Below are positions 34,241 through 42,763 of a stretch of DNA of 64,000 bases, one piece after another; positions within the stretch are counted from its first letter, which is position 1; each line of letters begins with the position of its first letter. The notes under the pieces were generated by a model. It had not been told where the DNA came from. It made no database searches and was given only the letters and a program-made list of their open reading frames with translations. The stretch is from positions 3,162,001 to 3,226,000 of the forward strand of contig NZ_CP044344.1 in the NCBI RefSeq assembly GCF_008761635.1, written 5' to 3'. Made by a program: the position numbers and the translations under genes. The DNA comes from Nocardioides cynanchi (GTDB lineage: Bacteria; Actinomycetota; Actinomycetes; Propionibacteriales; Nocardioidaceae).

Positions 34241-35329
34241 GTGGCCCGAGTGCTGCGCATGCCGGAGCTCGCCGAGGACCCCACCGCCGGAGTGCTGTCG
34301 GAGTGGCTCGTCGAGGAGTCGGGGGTGTTCGCCGGCGCCCAGAGCCTGGCGACGGTCGAGACCGAGAAGCTCGTGGTCAGCGTCGAGGTGTCCGAGCCCG
34401 GCGTCCTGGTGAAGACGCTGGTGCCCACCGGTGCGCAGGTCGACACCGGCACGCCACTGGCCGTGCTGGCTGATCCCGACGAGACCGTGGCCGACCTGGA
34501 CGCGCTGCTGGTGGAGCTCGGCTTGGCCGAGCCGGTGCCGGTGGCGGTGCCCGAGCCGGCCTACGCCCCCCGCCGCGTGGCGGCCGAGCTGCGCCGGGCA
34601 CCCGACCTCGACGACCCGCTGGTGGTGGCCGAGCCCCGCACCCGCAGCGTTGCCGAGGTGCTCGGCCTGAACGTAGCGGCGCCGCCGCTGACCACCCCGT
34701 CGCCGGTCGAGGACGTCGAGCCGCACCGGGTGGTCACGCCGACCGAGGTGGGGCCGATCGCCCAGCTCCACCTGCGTGAGACCGTCCGGGCCGAGCCCCT
34801 GCTCGCTGTCCTCGCCGAGATCAACTCCGACGCCGAACGGGTCACGCTCACCGACCTCGTGGTCAAGGCGGTGGCCTCGGCGTACGACGGAGCCGCGCTG
34901 GGCGACGCCCGGCCGATCGTCGACGTGGCGGTCGCCGTGCCGGCCCGGACCTCGGGGGCCACTCCGGTGGTCGCCGACGTCGGCTCGTTGACGGTGACCG
35001 GTGTGCACGCCGCCTTGACCGCAGCGACCGCGCGGGAGGTCGCCGACCCGCCGGCGCCGGAGCAGGAGCCCGCGCTGATCACGGTCGTCGACCTCGGGTC
35101 ACCCGGCGTGGCCGAGCTGGCGGTCGACGTCACCCCGGACCGCCGCGCGCTGCTCGCGGTCGGTGGGGTGCGCGACGAGCCGGTGGTCGAGCACGGCGTG
35201 CTGGTGCCCGGCAAGGTCCTGACCGTGACCTTCTCGATCGACCAGGAGCTCGCCGACTCGCGGCTCGCCGCCCGGTGGGTGGAGGTCCTGGTCGAGCTGC
35301 TGGAGCACCCCGTGAGGTTCCTGGCCTAG
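34241..35329 (+). CDS. Orphan E2-like protein with lipoyl domain and degenerate catalytic domain
   Basis: Residues 1-80 form a lipoyl domain with the modification site VETEKLVVSVEV. Residues about 160-362 resemble an E2 acyltransferase domain, but the active-site region reads TFSIDQELADSR where true E2 proteins have HxxxDG, so the catalytic His is missing. The usual subunit-binding domain between them is not evident. No E1 or E3 gene is adjacent. It may act as a scaffold or lipoyl carrier, or be a decaying paralogue. GTG at 34241 is the likely start. Confidence 0.75.
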   Translation: MARVLRMPELAEDPTAGVLSEWLVEESGVFAGAQSLATVETEKLVVSVEVSEPGVLVKTLVPTGAQVDTGTPLAVLADPDETVADLDALLVELGLAEPVPVAVPEPAYAPRRVAAELRRAPDLDDPLVVAEPRTRSVAEVLGLNVAAPPLTTPSPVEDVEPHRVVTPTEVGPIAQLHLRETVRAEPLLAVLAEINSDAERVTLTDLVVKAVASAYDGAALGDARPIVDVAVAVPARTSGATPVVADVGSLTVTGVHAALTAATAREVADPPAPEQEPALITVVDLGSPGVAELAVDVTPDRRALLAVGGVRDEPVVEHGVLVPGKVLTVTFSIDQELADSRLAARWVEVLVELLEHPVRFLA

Positions 35330-35736
35330 TCGGGTCCCGCCGTCGCGCGGGAGGCCCGGCCCAGGCGGAACAGCCACCACAGCCCGATGAACGGCAGCAC
35401 CAGCGGCACGTAGCCGTAGCCGTTGCCGTAGTCGGACCACACGCTGGCCTTGTCGATGTCGTCGGGGTGGCTGAGCGTTCCGATCACCAGCACCCCGGTC
35501 AGCTCCACGAGGATCGTCGCCATGGCCAGCCGGCGGTGGTCACTGGCCAGAGCCCAGGTCGCTGCGATGTAGACCAGCCCGGAGAACAGCGAGAGCGAGT
35601 ACGCCACCGGCGCCTTCGAGGCGTCGGTGGCGAGCTGGACGACGGCGCGGGCGGTGGCGGCGACCGCGAAGACGCCGTACACGAAGACCAGGACGCGACC
35701 GAAGCCGGTGCGGGTCGAGGGGACCGTCCTGCTCAC
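35326..35736 (-). CDS. Small integral membrane protein (DUF3817-like layout)
   Basis: The 136-residue protein has about four membrane helices (FGRVLVFVYGVFAVAATARAVVQ near the start, VLPFIGLWWLFRLG at the end). GTG at 35736 overlaps the stop of the upstream gene (GTGA). Its size and helix pattern resemble small actinobacterial DUF3817-type membrane proteins, but I am not sure of that. The function is unknown. Confidence 0.75.
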   Translation of the reverse strand: MSRTVPSTRTGFGRVLVFVYGVFAVAATARAVVQLATDASKAPVAYSLSLFSGLVYIAATWALASDHRRLAMATILVELTGVLVIGTLSHPDDIDKASVWSDYGNGYGYVPLVLPFIGLWWLFRLGRASRATAGPD

Positions 35737-36089
35737 CGGACGACCCAGAGGTCGTGGAGCCGCAGGGAGAGGAACGGTACGACGAGCACCGCGACCAGCA
35801 GCACCGCGGTGCCCGACCGGGTCTGCTCGCCGGCCGACCACACGAAGCCGATCGGCAGCACCAGCAGGGCGCCGATGAGATAGCCGAGGTAGGCGGCGAC
35901 GTTCACGCCCGGATGGTCGCCGAAGACCCGGATCAGCCCGATCACGAGCTGGACGACCACGCCGACCTCGAGCACCACCAGCGCGCCGAACACGGGGTCA
36001 CCCGGCAACCGGTCGAGCACGATCAGGACGACCAGCCAGATCGCGACCAGCCCGGAGGCGGCCGCGAGCACCAGCTGCACCGTGGTCAT
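35733..36089 (-). CDS. Small integral membrane protein
   Basis: The 118-residue protein has four predicted membrane helices, starting MTTVQLVLAAASGLVAIWLVVL. It is translationally coupled to the next small membrane gene, which suggests that the two products work together. No family is recognised. Confidence 0.75.
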   Translation of the reverse strand: MTTVQLVLAAASGLVAIWLVVLIVLDRLPGDPVFGALVVLEVGVVVQLVIGLIRVFGDHPGVNVAAYLGYLIGALLVLPIGFVWSAGEQTRSGTAVLLVAVLVVPFLSLRLHDLWVVR

Positions 36090-36171
36090 GCGGGCGAGCC
36101 TAGCCACGTCTCGGGCCGGGCCCGGCACGACCTACGATCGAGCGGGTGACCCCCGTGGACGAAGGAAGCTG

Positions 36172-37275
36172 ATGACGCAGGCACTTGTGGCGACCGGACC
36201 GGGCGAGCCGCTCGACGTGAGGGAGGTCGAGCTGCGGCCGCTGACCCGGGTCGACGTGCGGGTCCGGGTCGCAGGGGTCGGCGTGTGCCACTCCGACCTG
36301 TCGATGGTCAACGGCACCCTCGCCCCGTCGTACCCCCTCGTGATGGGGCACGAGGCCGCCGGCACCGTGACCGAGGTGGGCGATCAGGTCACCGGCGTCG
36401 CGGTGGGTGACCACGTCGTCCTGAACTGGGCGGTGCCGTGCCGCGTCTGCTGGTTCTGCACGCACGGGGAGCCCTGGCTGTGCGCTGCGATCGAGGGGAT
36501 GACGGGCACCCCCGGTGGGACGCTGGCGGACGGCACGCCGTTCGAGGCCTGTCTCGCGCTCGGCGCGATGGCCGAGGAGGTCGTCTGCCCGGCCACCGCC
36601 GTGGTCCCGATCCCCGCCGACGTGCCGCTGGAGGAGGCGGCCCTGCTCGGCTGCGCGATCCTCACCGGGGTCGGCGCGGTCCGCAACGTGGCGCGGGTGC
36701 GCCCGGGCGACTCCGTGCTCGTGCTCGGCCAGGGCGGTATCGGTCTGGCCGCGGTCGCAGGAGCCCGGCTCGCCGGGGCCGGGCGGATCGTGGCCGTCGA
36801 CACCTCGCCGGCCAAGGAGGCGTTGGCCCGGGCGGCGGGTGCCACCGACTTCCTGCTCGCCGACCGCGAGCAGCCCGCCTCAGCCCTGGGGAAGCAGCTG
36901 AGGGCGATGACCGACGGCCGCGGCGTCGACGCGGCGCTGGAGTGCGTGGGCTCGGCCGGCACGATCCGCCAGGCCTGGACGTCGGTACGACGCGGGGGCA
37001 CCTGCGTGGTCGTCGGCCTCGGCCCGAAGGAGCAGGAGGTGACGTTCAACCCGCTGGAGCTGTTCCACTTCTCGCGGACCCTGGTGAGCAGCATCTACGG
37101 CAACAGCGACCCCGAGCGCGACATCCCGGCTCTCGTCGACCTCCTGGGCGAGGGGCAGCTCGACCTGGCGGGCATGGTCACCGACCGGGTCGATCTTTCC
37201 GGCGTTCCCGCGGCCTGCGAGCGGATGGCCCGCGGCGAGGGCGGCCGCACGCTCGTCGTGTTCGACGGGAGCTGA
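36172..37275 (+). CDS. Zinc-dependent alcohol dehydrogenase
   Basis: The 367-residue MDR-family enzyme has the catalytic zinc region GVGVCHSDLSMV and GHEAAGTV, the structural zinc cysteines in PCRVCWFCTHGEPWLC, and the NAD-binding VLGQGGIGLAAV. It probably oxidises an aromatic or primary alcohol (family knowledge of this branch). GAAGGAAG precedes the ATG. It lies beside a TetR gene and may belong to the aromatic catabolism cluster that follows. Confidence 0.9.
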   Translation: MTQALVATGPGEPLDVREVELRPLTRVDVRVRVAGVGVCHSDLSMVNGTLAPSYPLVMGHEAAGTVTEVGDQVTGVAVGDHVVLNWAVPCRVCWFCTHGEPWLCAAIEGMTGTPGGTLADGTPFEACLALGAMAEEVVCPATAVVPIPADVPLEEAALLGCAILTGVGAVRNVARVRPGDSVLVLGQGGIGLAAVAGARLAGAGRIVAVDTSPAKEALARAAGATDFLLADREQPASALGKQLRAMTDGRGVDAALECVGSAGTIRQAWTSVRRGGTCVVVGLGPKEQEVTFNPLELFHFSRTLVSSIYGNSDPERDIPALVDLLGEGQLDLAGMVTDRVDLSGVPAACERMARGEGGRTLVVFDGS

Positions 37276-37299
37276 GCTGACCGGGTCGCGACGCTCCGG

Positions 37300-37941
37300 C
37301 TAGTCAGCCAGGAGGGCCCGCTTCAGCATGTCCGCGACCCAGGCGGCATGTCGCTTCCGGCTCCAACCCAGCTCGTCGCACAGGAGACGCCCGACGTCGG
37401 GACTGACGATCGCGAAGATCGTCTCGCCGGCCTTCCGGGTGCTCATCCGCAGGGGGCCCCGCGCCGCGAACCATGTCGCGTAGAGCTGCATGTTGCGCAT
37501 CCGGTGCCTCTCCAGGGACGCCAGTGTCTCGGCCACCTCCGGCTCGCCGGGCGCGGCGCTACGGAGGACGTCGAAGACCGGTCGGAGCACGACGTTGAGC
37601 TTGGTAATGAAGTCGGCGAACAACTCGATCTGCCGGACCGGGTCGGTCTCGTCCATGACCGCGCGTCCGTCGGCGGAGTCCGCCACGTTGCGGACCGACC
37701 GGTCTGGCACCAGCCGCAGGTCGACGATCGCCGGGATCAACCGGGCTTTGTTGCCGAAGACGGCGTGCACCGTGTCGCGTGCGACGCCGGCGCGTTCTGC
37801 GATCTCCTTCATCGAGGTGCCGGCATAGCCGCGCTCGGTGAACAGCTCGTCTGCCGCCTGCACGATCCGAGCCCGGGTTCGCGCGGCCTGCTCGTCGCGC
37901 GCCGGTGACGAGTACGAACGGGGGGCCTTGACGTCGCTCAC
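37300..37941 (-). CDS. TetR-family transcriptional regulator
   Basis: The 213-residue protein begins, after a short tail, with a TetR helix-turn-helix (RIVQAADELFTERGYAGTSMKEIAERAGVARDTV). The rest is the ligand-binding helical domain. A perfect palindrome lies in its promoter region at 37968, upstream of the divergent five-gene aromatic cluster, so it is likely its repressor. Confidence 0.9.
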   Translation of the reverse strand: MSDVKAPRSYSSPARDEQAARTRARIVQAADELFTERGYAGTSMKEIAERAGVARDTVHAVFGNKARLIPAIVDLRLVPDRSVRNVADSADGRAVMDETDPVRQIELFADFITKLNVVLRPVFDVLRSAAPGEPEVAETLASLERHRMRNMQLYATWFAARGPLRMSTRKAGETIFAIVSPDVGRLLCDELGWSRKRHAAWVADMLKRALLAD

Positions 37942-37967
37942 GACTTGATCCTACAGTGCGATGATTC

Positions 37968-37984
37968 ATCCGACACAGTGTCGG
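37968..37984. promoter_or_regulatory. TetR operator candidate
   Basis: TCCGACACAGTGTCGGA is a perfect 17-base palindrome centred 35 bases from the TetR start codon and 31 bases from the start of the divergent operon. This is the expected position for an autorepressing TetR site. Confidence 0.8.
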
Positions 37985-38006
37985 AACAATTGGAAAGGAA
38001 CCGGCC

Positions 38007-38357
38007 ATGCCCTCGTCGACCACCTCTGTTTCAGCTCTCGCCGGGTGCGCCGTCTCCGATCTGGCGGCGGTGCCTCTGCTGCTCGGGTCCGATGACGGTC
38101 TGACCGTCGTCGGTGTCGGTGTCGGCCTGCTCGCGGCGCTGACCGCCGTCGCCGCCTTGGGCGTGTGGTCCGGCGCCGGCTGGGGTCGTCCGCTCGCCTT
38201 CGGCACCCGTGGGATCGACATCCTCGGCGCCATCCCGGTCGCAGCAGGCGGCGCCGGTGCGGCCGCGACCTCGGCCGCGGCTGCGACCGTCGTACTGTCG
38301 CTCGTCGCCATCGTCACGTTGCTGCGCCTGGGTGGCCACGCGGCGCGGACGGCTTGA
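38007..38357 (+). CDS. Small multi-span membrane protein
   Basis: The 116-residue hydrophobic protein has three to four helices and few charges. GGAAAGGAACC gives a strong ribosome binding site. It is the first gene of the operon under the TetR palindrome and may help in uptake or export of the aromatic compound, which is an inference from position only. Confidence 0.75.
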   Translation: MPSSTTSVSALAGCAVSDLAAVPLLLGSDDGLTVVGVGVGLLAALTAVAALGVWSGAGWGRPLAFGTRGIDILGAIPVAAGGAGAAATSAAAATVVLSLVAIVTLLRLGGHAARTA

Positions 38358-38362
38358 CTGGC

Positions 38363-38914
38363 ATGGACCTGGTCACGGCGGCGCCGCCTGAGGAGGCGAT
38401 CGCCGCGATGGCGGCCATCGACGGCCTGAACATGGTCCCGATCACGCTCAACACGCAGACCGGACCCGAGCGCCAACTCGGGCCGGAGAGCGCCGGAGCG
38501 ATCCTGATCCTCCAGGGCACCTTCATCGACGAGGAGCGTTTCGCCGAGTTCTGGATGCACGTGGCCGACCTCATGCAGCTGCTGGCCGACGCGCCGGGCT
38601 TCATCCGTCGCTACAACTTCGCCGAAGGACCGCACTACACGCTGATCGCGTTGTGGCGCTCGATCGAGGAGGCGCACGGGTTCTTCAGCCGTCCGGAGCA
38701 CCAGGCAGCGATGCGGACGTCCTTCGAGCGGCGCTGGAACTACACCCACTTCGCCGGGCTGTGGGAGGCCGCCTCGCCGCGGCCACGCTTGTTCTTCTGT
38801 CAGACCTGCGAGGGCGTCATGCCGTCGCCCGAACCTTCCTGCACCGGATGCGGAGCAGACCTACCCGACCCCTTCGGAGGGCGCGATGTCCGAGCAGCTC
38901 CAGTCATTTCTTGA
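38363..38914 (+). CDS. ABM-like domain protein with C-terminal zinc ribbon
   Basis: The 183-residue protein has a ferredoxin-like barrel domain (ILILQGTFIDEERFAEFWMHVADLM to FFSRPEHQAAMRTSFERRWNYTHFAG) resembling antibiotic-biosynthesis monooxygenases. It ends in a zinc ribbon with CQTCEGVM and CTGCGADLPDPF. The fusion is unusual. The ATG lies five bases after the upstream stop, and the 3' end overlaps the next gene by 29 bases. A role in handling a hydroquinone or aromatic substrate is suggested by its neighbours. Confidence 0.7.
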   Translation: MDLVTAAPPEEAIAAMAAIDGLNMVPITLNTQTGPERQLGPESAGAILILQGTFIDEERFAEFWMHVADLMQLLADAPGFIRRYNFAEGPHYTLIALWRSIEEAHGFFSRPEHQAAMRTSFERRWNYTHFAGLWEAASPRPRLFFCQTCEGVMPSPEPSCTGCGADLPDPFGGRDVRAAPVIS

Positions 38915-39305
38915 CAAGTGGATCCCGACCCAGATCGAGACCGGACTCGACATGCACAGTGGCGACCCCTCATCGTGGATCGCCGTCTGGTCACACCGAG
39001 ACCCGGTCTCGGTCTTCGGCGCCGGTGTGCGCGCTCGGTCGGGATGGGACGACGTTCTGCGCACCATCACCTGGGTCGCCAGCCGGTTCGGTGACTGCAC
39101 CGACTACGACTACGAGCTGGTCTCCGCCGACGTCGATGGCGACCTCGCCTACACGTGTGGGTTCGAGCGCTACACCGCGACCAGGCCCGACGGCGAATCG
39201 ATCACCAACGAGCTGCGCGTCACCCAGATCTACCGACGCGAGGGCGGCGCGTGGAAGCTCGTCCACCGTCACGGCGACCATCCGCCGGACGACCCTCCCG
39301 AGTGA
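38886..39305 (+). CDS. SnoaL-like (NTF2-fold) protein
   Basis: The 139-residue protein has the cone-shaped NTF2/SnoaL-like pattern: an N-terminal helix, WSHRDPVSVFGAGVRARSGWDDV and RVTQIYRREGGAWKLVHRHGDH. Such proteins act as isomerases, hydratases or small-molecule binders. GGAGGGCG precedes the ATG, inside the upstream gene. Confidence 0.82.
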   Translation: MSEQLQSFLDKWIPTQIETGLDMHSGDPSSWIAVWSHRDPVSVFGAGVRARSGWDDVLRTITWVASRFGDCTDYDYELVSADVDGDLAYTCGFERYTATRPDGESITNELRVTQIYRREGGAWKLVHRHGDHPPDDPPE

Positions 39306-39427
39306 TCGCGGTCGCAGCGGGAGGTGACGGGGCGGGAGCACGCGGAGGACCGGTCCTGCGGATGGCTATCGGCATCCGCCGTGAGCGGCGGGTGGCGCTC
39401 GCCCTCACTGCCGTCGATGATGCGGGG

Positions 39428-40495
39428 GTGACCCCCGAGCCGCTCCGCTTCGCGCACGAGACCCTGCCGCAGCGGGTCCGCTTCGCGCCTGGCGACGCGG
39501 GCGAGGCGGTAGCGGAGGAGGTACGCCGGCTGGGTGGCACGCGGGTGATGGCGATCGCGACGAACCCCCACCGCGCGGCCCCCGTGCTGGCGGGGCTCTC
39601 CGTCGCGGTGCTCCACAGCGACGTCGTGATGCACGTCCCGTTGGCGGTCGCCGAGCGGGCCCGATCGGTGGCCGCGGAGTACGACGCCGACGTCGTCGTC
39701 AGCGTCGGTGGCGGCTCGACCACCGGACTGGCGAAGGCGGTCGCCCTCAGCACCGGCCTCCCCGTGGTCGCGGTGCCCACGACGTACTCCGGCTCCGAGG
39801 CCACCGACGTCTGGGGCCTGACCGAGGACGGCCGCAAGACCACCGGGGTCGACCCGCGCGTGCTGCCGCGCGCGATCGTGTACGACGCCAGGCTGATGCT
39901 CGGCCTGCCGGTCGAGACCAGCGTCGCGTCCGGCCTCAACGCGCTGGCGCACTGCGTGGACTCGATGTGGGGCCCGCGCAGCGACCCGATCGACCGGGCG
40001 CTCGCGCTGGAGGGCATCCGGGCGCTCTGCGCCGGGCTCCCGCGGGTCGTCGCCGACCCACGGGGCCTCGAGGGCCGCGAGCAGACGTTGTACGGCGCCT
40101 ACCTTGCCGCGGTGGCCTTCGCCTCGGCCGGCTCCGGCCTGCACCACAAGATCTGCCATGTCCTCGGCGGCCGGTTCGACCTGCCCCACGCCGAGACCCA
40201 TGCGGTCGTGCTGCCCTACGTGCTCGCCCTCAACGCGCCGGCCGTTCCCGAGCTCGATGCCCGGATGGCCCAGGCCTTCGGCGCGGACTCGGCGCTGGCC
40301 GGGCTCGAGGCGCTGCGGAGGGAGGTCGGCGCACCCCGGTCGCTGGCCGCCCTCGGCCTCGCCGAGCGCGACCTCGCCTCCGCCGTCGCGCCGATCCTCG
40401 AGGCCGCACCGGCGGACAACCCGGTGCCGGTCACGGCCGAGGTGGTCGAGACGCTGCTCCGCCACGCCTACGAAGGGACCGGTCCCGATGCCTGA
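39428..40495 (+). CDS. Maleylacetate reductase
   Basis: The protein is an iron-containing alcohol dehydrogenase relative of the maleylacetate reductase type: FAHETLPQRVRF at the N-terminus, the cofactor site VSVGGGSTTGLAKAVAL, VPTTYSGSEATDVWG and the metal-site region SGLHHKICHVLGGRFDLPHAETHA. It reduces maleylacetate to 3-oxoadipate with NAD(P)H. I chose GTG at 39428 (355 residues, family length). The frame also opens at GTG 39302, overlapping the previous stop, but the added 42 residues do not look like the family. Confidence 0.9.
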   Translation: MTPEPLRFAHETLPQRVRFAPGDAGEAVAEEVRRLGGTRVMAIATNPHRAAPVLAGLSVAVLHSDVVMHVPLAVAERARSVAAEYDADVVVSVGGGSTTGLAKAVALSTGLPVVAVPTTYSGSEATDVWGLTEDGRKTTGVDPRVLPRAIVYDARLMLGLPVETSVASGLNALAHCVDSMWGPRSDPIDRALALEGIRALCAGLPRVVADPRGLEGREQTLYGAYLAAVAFASAGSGLHHKICHVLGGRFDLPHAETHAVVLPYVLALNAPAVPELDARMAQAFGADSALAGLEALRREVGAPRSLAALGLAERDLASAVAPILEAAPADNPVPVTAEVVETLLRHAYEGTGPDA

Positions 40496-41414
40496 GATCC
40501 CGCCCGAGCAGGAGGCCCGCGAGTCGGAGCTCGTCGAGCGGGTCGTGGCGTCGTTCGCGGGGACGCCCGAGCCGCGCACCCGTGAGCTGGTGGAGTCGCT
40601 GACCCGGCACCTGCACGCCTTCCTGCGGGAGACCCGGCTGACCGAGGCGGAGTGGCGCGAGGCGATCGGGTTCCTCACAGCGGTCGGCGAGATCACCGAC
40701 GAACGGCGCCAGGAGTTCATCCTGCTCTCCGACGTGCTCGGGGCGTCGATGCAGACGATCACGATCAACAACGAGGCCCACGCGAACGCCACCGAGGCCA
40801 CCGTCTTCGGGCCGTTCTTCGTCGAGGGCTCGCCCCACGTCGGCCTCGGCGGCGACATCTCGGGCGGAGCGCCCGGGGAGCCGTGCTGGGTCGAGGGGAG
40901 GGTCTCCGACACGTCGGGCGCACCGGTCGCGGGCGCGCTCGTCGAGGTGTGGGAGGCGGACTCCGACGGCCGCTACGACGTGCAGTACGACGACGACCGG
41001 GTCGCCGCCCGTGGCCATCTCCACACCGACGCCGACGGCCGCTACCGGTTCTGGGCGGTGACCCCGACGCCGTACCCGATCCCCGACGACGGCCCGGTCG
41101 GCCGACTGCTGCGGGCCACCGGCCGCTCCCCGATGCGGGCGGCGCACCTGCACCTGATGGTGGTGGCCGACGGGTGCCGCACCCTGGTCACCCACGTGTT
41201 CCCGCGGGGCGACGCCCACCTCGACGCCGACAGCGTGTTCGGAGTGCGCGACTCGCTCGTGGTCGACGTCGAGCACGACCTTCCAGGCACCGAGACCCCC
41301 GACGGGCGCGAGGTCGTCGGGCCCTGGTCGCGGATCACCTTCGACGTGGTGCTGGCCCTGGAGGGACGACCCTCAGGCGAGACCCAGCAGCCGGAGCTTG
41401 GCCTCGACCAGTGA
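40488..41414 (+). CDS. Hydroxyquinol 1,2-dioxygenase (intradiol)
   Basis: The 308-residue protein is an intradiol ring-cleaving dioxygenase: an N-terminal helical dimer domain, ATEATVFGPFFVEGSP, then GALVEVWEADSDGRYDVQY and RYRFWAVTPTPYPIP, with His ligands in MRAAHLHLMV. It cuts hydroxyquinol (or a catechol) to maleylacetate, the substrate of the upstream reductase. It overlaps that gene by eight bases. Its 3' end overlaps the convergent DUF1801 gene by 42 bases, an unusually long overlap. Confidence 0.9.
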   Translation: MPEIPPEQEARESELVERVVASFAGTPEPRTRELVESLTRHLHAFLRETRLTEAEWREAIGFLTAVGEITDERRQEFILLSDVLGASMQTITINNEAHANATEATVFGPFFVEGSPHVGLGGDISGGAPGEPCWVEGRVSDTSGAPVAGALVEVWEADSDGRYDVQYDDDRVAARGHLHTDADGRYRFWAVTPTPYPIPDDGPVGRLLRATGRSPMRAAHLHLMVVADGCRTLVTHVFPRGDAHLDADSVFGVRDSLVVDVEHDLPGTETPDGREVVGPWSRITFDVVLALEGRPSGETQQPELGLDQ

Positions 41415-41726
41415 GCGGACCAGCGCGTCCGGCAGCGGCTGGTCGGGCGGGAAGTGCAGCGAGCCCGTCGTCCGCTCGTAACCGGCCAGGTCGTCGGCGA
41501 GGTCCGCGAGCACCTGCCCGCTGTGCGGCAGATAGCTCAGGTGCTTGGTGAAGGCGGCGAAACCGGCCACCACCGCGCCGTCCACCCGGAAGGCCGGCAT
41601 CCCGTAGGAGATGCCCTGCTCGGCCTCCGGCACCACGGCGAGGATCGACCGCCGCAGGGTCTCGAGCGTGCTGCGTGCGGGCTCGGCGAGGCCCGCGAGA
41701 TAGTCATCGACCTCGTGCACGGTCAC
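41373..41726 (-). CDS. DUF1801/YdhG-like protein
   Basis: The 117-residue protein has the DUF1801 pattern: VDDYLAGLAEPARSTLETLRRSILAVVPEAEQGISYGMPAF, then FTKHLSYLPHSG and LHFPPDQPLPDALVRSLVEAKLR. Related proteins in Bacillus have been described as iron chaperones, but the function of this branch is open. GTG at 41726 or 41720 may be the start. Confidence 0.82.
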   Translation of the reverse strand: MTVHEVDDYLAGLAEPARSTLETLRRSILAVVPEAEQGISYGMPAFRVDGAVVAGFAAFTKHLSYLPHSGQVLADLADDLAGYERTTGSLHFPPDQPLPDALVRSLVEAKLRLLGLA

Positions 41727-41847
41727 GCAGCTGAGTCTTCCAGACCGGGGCCGGACGCCTCTGGCGGCGCGGACGGACTCGGCGGATGCTGGAAGGGTCC
41801 AACCTGGACAAGGTGTCGCACCGACACCGTCGACCGGGAGGTGCTCC

Positions 41848-42753
41848 ATGAAGGTCACCCGTCTGCTCACCCCGCTCTGCGCACTCGCGCTGGTGCCCGG
41901 CGCCGCCGTCGGCGGGGTCATGGTGGGTGGCACCGCGGCGGCCGGACCGGCCGCAGCCGCCACCCAGCCGACCCTGGTCGCGGTCACCGCTGTCCACCAG
42001 GGCGCCGAGGACCGGCTGGTCTTCCGGTTCAGCGGGGGCCTCCCGGTCAGCCACACCGCGCACTACGTCAACCGGCTCGTCGCCGACGGCTCCGGCCGGG
42101 TGGTCCATGTCGCCGGCCGGGCGATCCTCCAGGTGAGCTTCCGCAACGCGCAGGCCCATGACGCTCAGGGCAGCACCGCTCCGGCACGTACGGCGTACCG
42201 GCTGCCCAACGCCATGCTCTCGGTGCGCTCCGGTGACTTCGAGGGCGTCGTGACCTACGGCATCGGGCTGGCGAAGAAGACGCAGTTCCACGTGACCACC
42301 CTCCAGAACCCGAGCCGGGTCGTGGTCCACGTCGGGGCGGCCTTCCGGACCGTGCCGCGCAAGCTCTGGCTGTTCGACCGTCAGGCCTTCGTGGCCAACA
42401 CGCCGCCGTTCTTCGTGCCACGGTTGCGCCCGGTGCTCCCGGGGACACCCGCGACCGGTCTCATGGACCGGCTCTTCGCCGGCGCGCTCCCGCTCGAGCG
42501 CAGTAGCGGCCTGAGCACGCTGCGCTCGGGAGCGACGGGCTTCGTGATCCGCTCGATCGCCGACGGCATCGCGCGGGTCCAGCTCACCGGGACCTGCAGC
42601 AACGGCGGCTCGACGGTGACGATCGCCGGCGAGATCATGCCGACGCTGCGCCAGCTGGGCAGTGTCGACTTCGTCAAGATCTACGACCAGGCCGGGCACA
42701 CCGAGCACCCGCTGGGCCACCAGGACTCCATCCCGGCCTGCCTGGAGCCGTGA
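41848..42753 (+). CDS. Secreted protein with AMIN-like and GerMN-like domains
   Basis: After a signal peptide (about 38 residues, ending AAAAT) comes an AMIN-like domain (LVAVTAVHQGAEDRLVFRFSGGLP to NPSRVVVHVG) and then a C-terminal GerMN-like domain (GFVIRSIADGIARVQLTGTCSNGGSTVTIAGEIMPTLRQL). AMIN domains bind cell-wall components; GerMN occurs in spore and envelope lipoproteins. An envelope role is likely. GGGAGGTG precedes the ATG. Confidence 0.78.
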   Translation: MKVTRLLTPLCALALVPGAAVGGVMVGGTAAAGPAAAATQPTLVAVTAVHQGAEDRLVFRFSGGLPVSHTAHYVNRLVADGSGRVVHVAGRAILQVSFRNAQAHDAQGSTAPARTAYRLPNAMLSVRSGDFEGVVTYGIGLAKKTQFHVTTLQNPSRVVVHVGAAFRTVPRKLWLFDRQAFVANTPPFFVPRLRPVLPGTPATGLMDRLFAGALPLERSSGLSTLRSGATGFVIRSIADGIARVQLTGTCSNGGSTVTIAGEIMPTLRQLGSVDFVKIYDQAGHTEHPLGHQDSIPACLEP

Positions 42754-42763
42754 GCCTCGACGC

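Noticed and set aside
39302..39427. N-terminal extension of maleylacetate reductase from GTG 39302
   Set aside because: The overlap with the previous stop is attractive, but the 42 residues do not resemble the family, and GTG 39428 gives the normal length.
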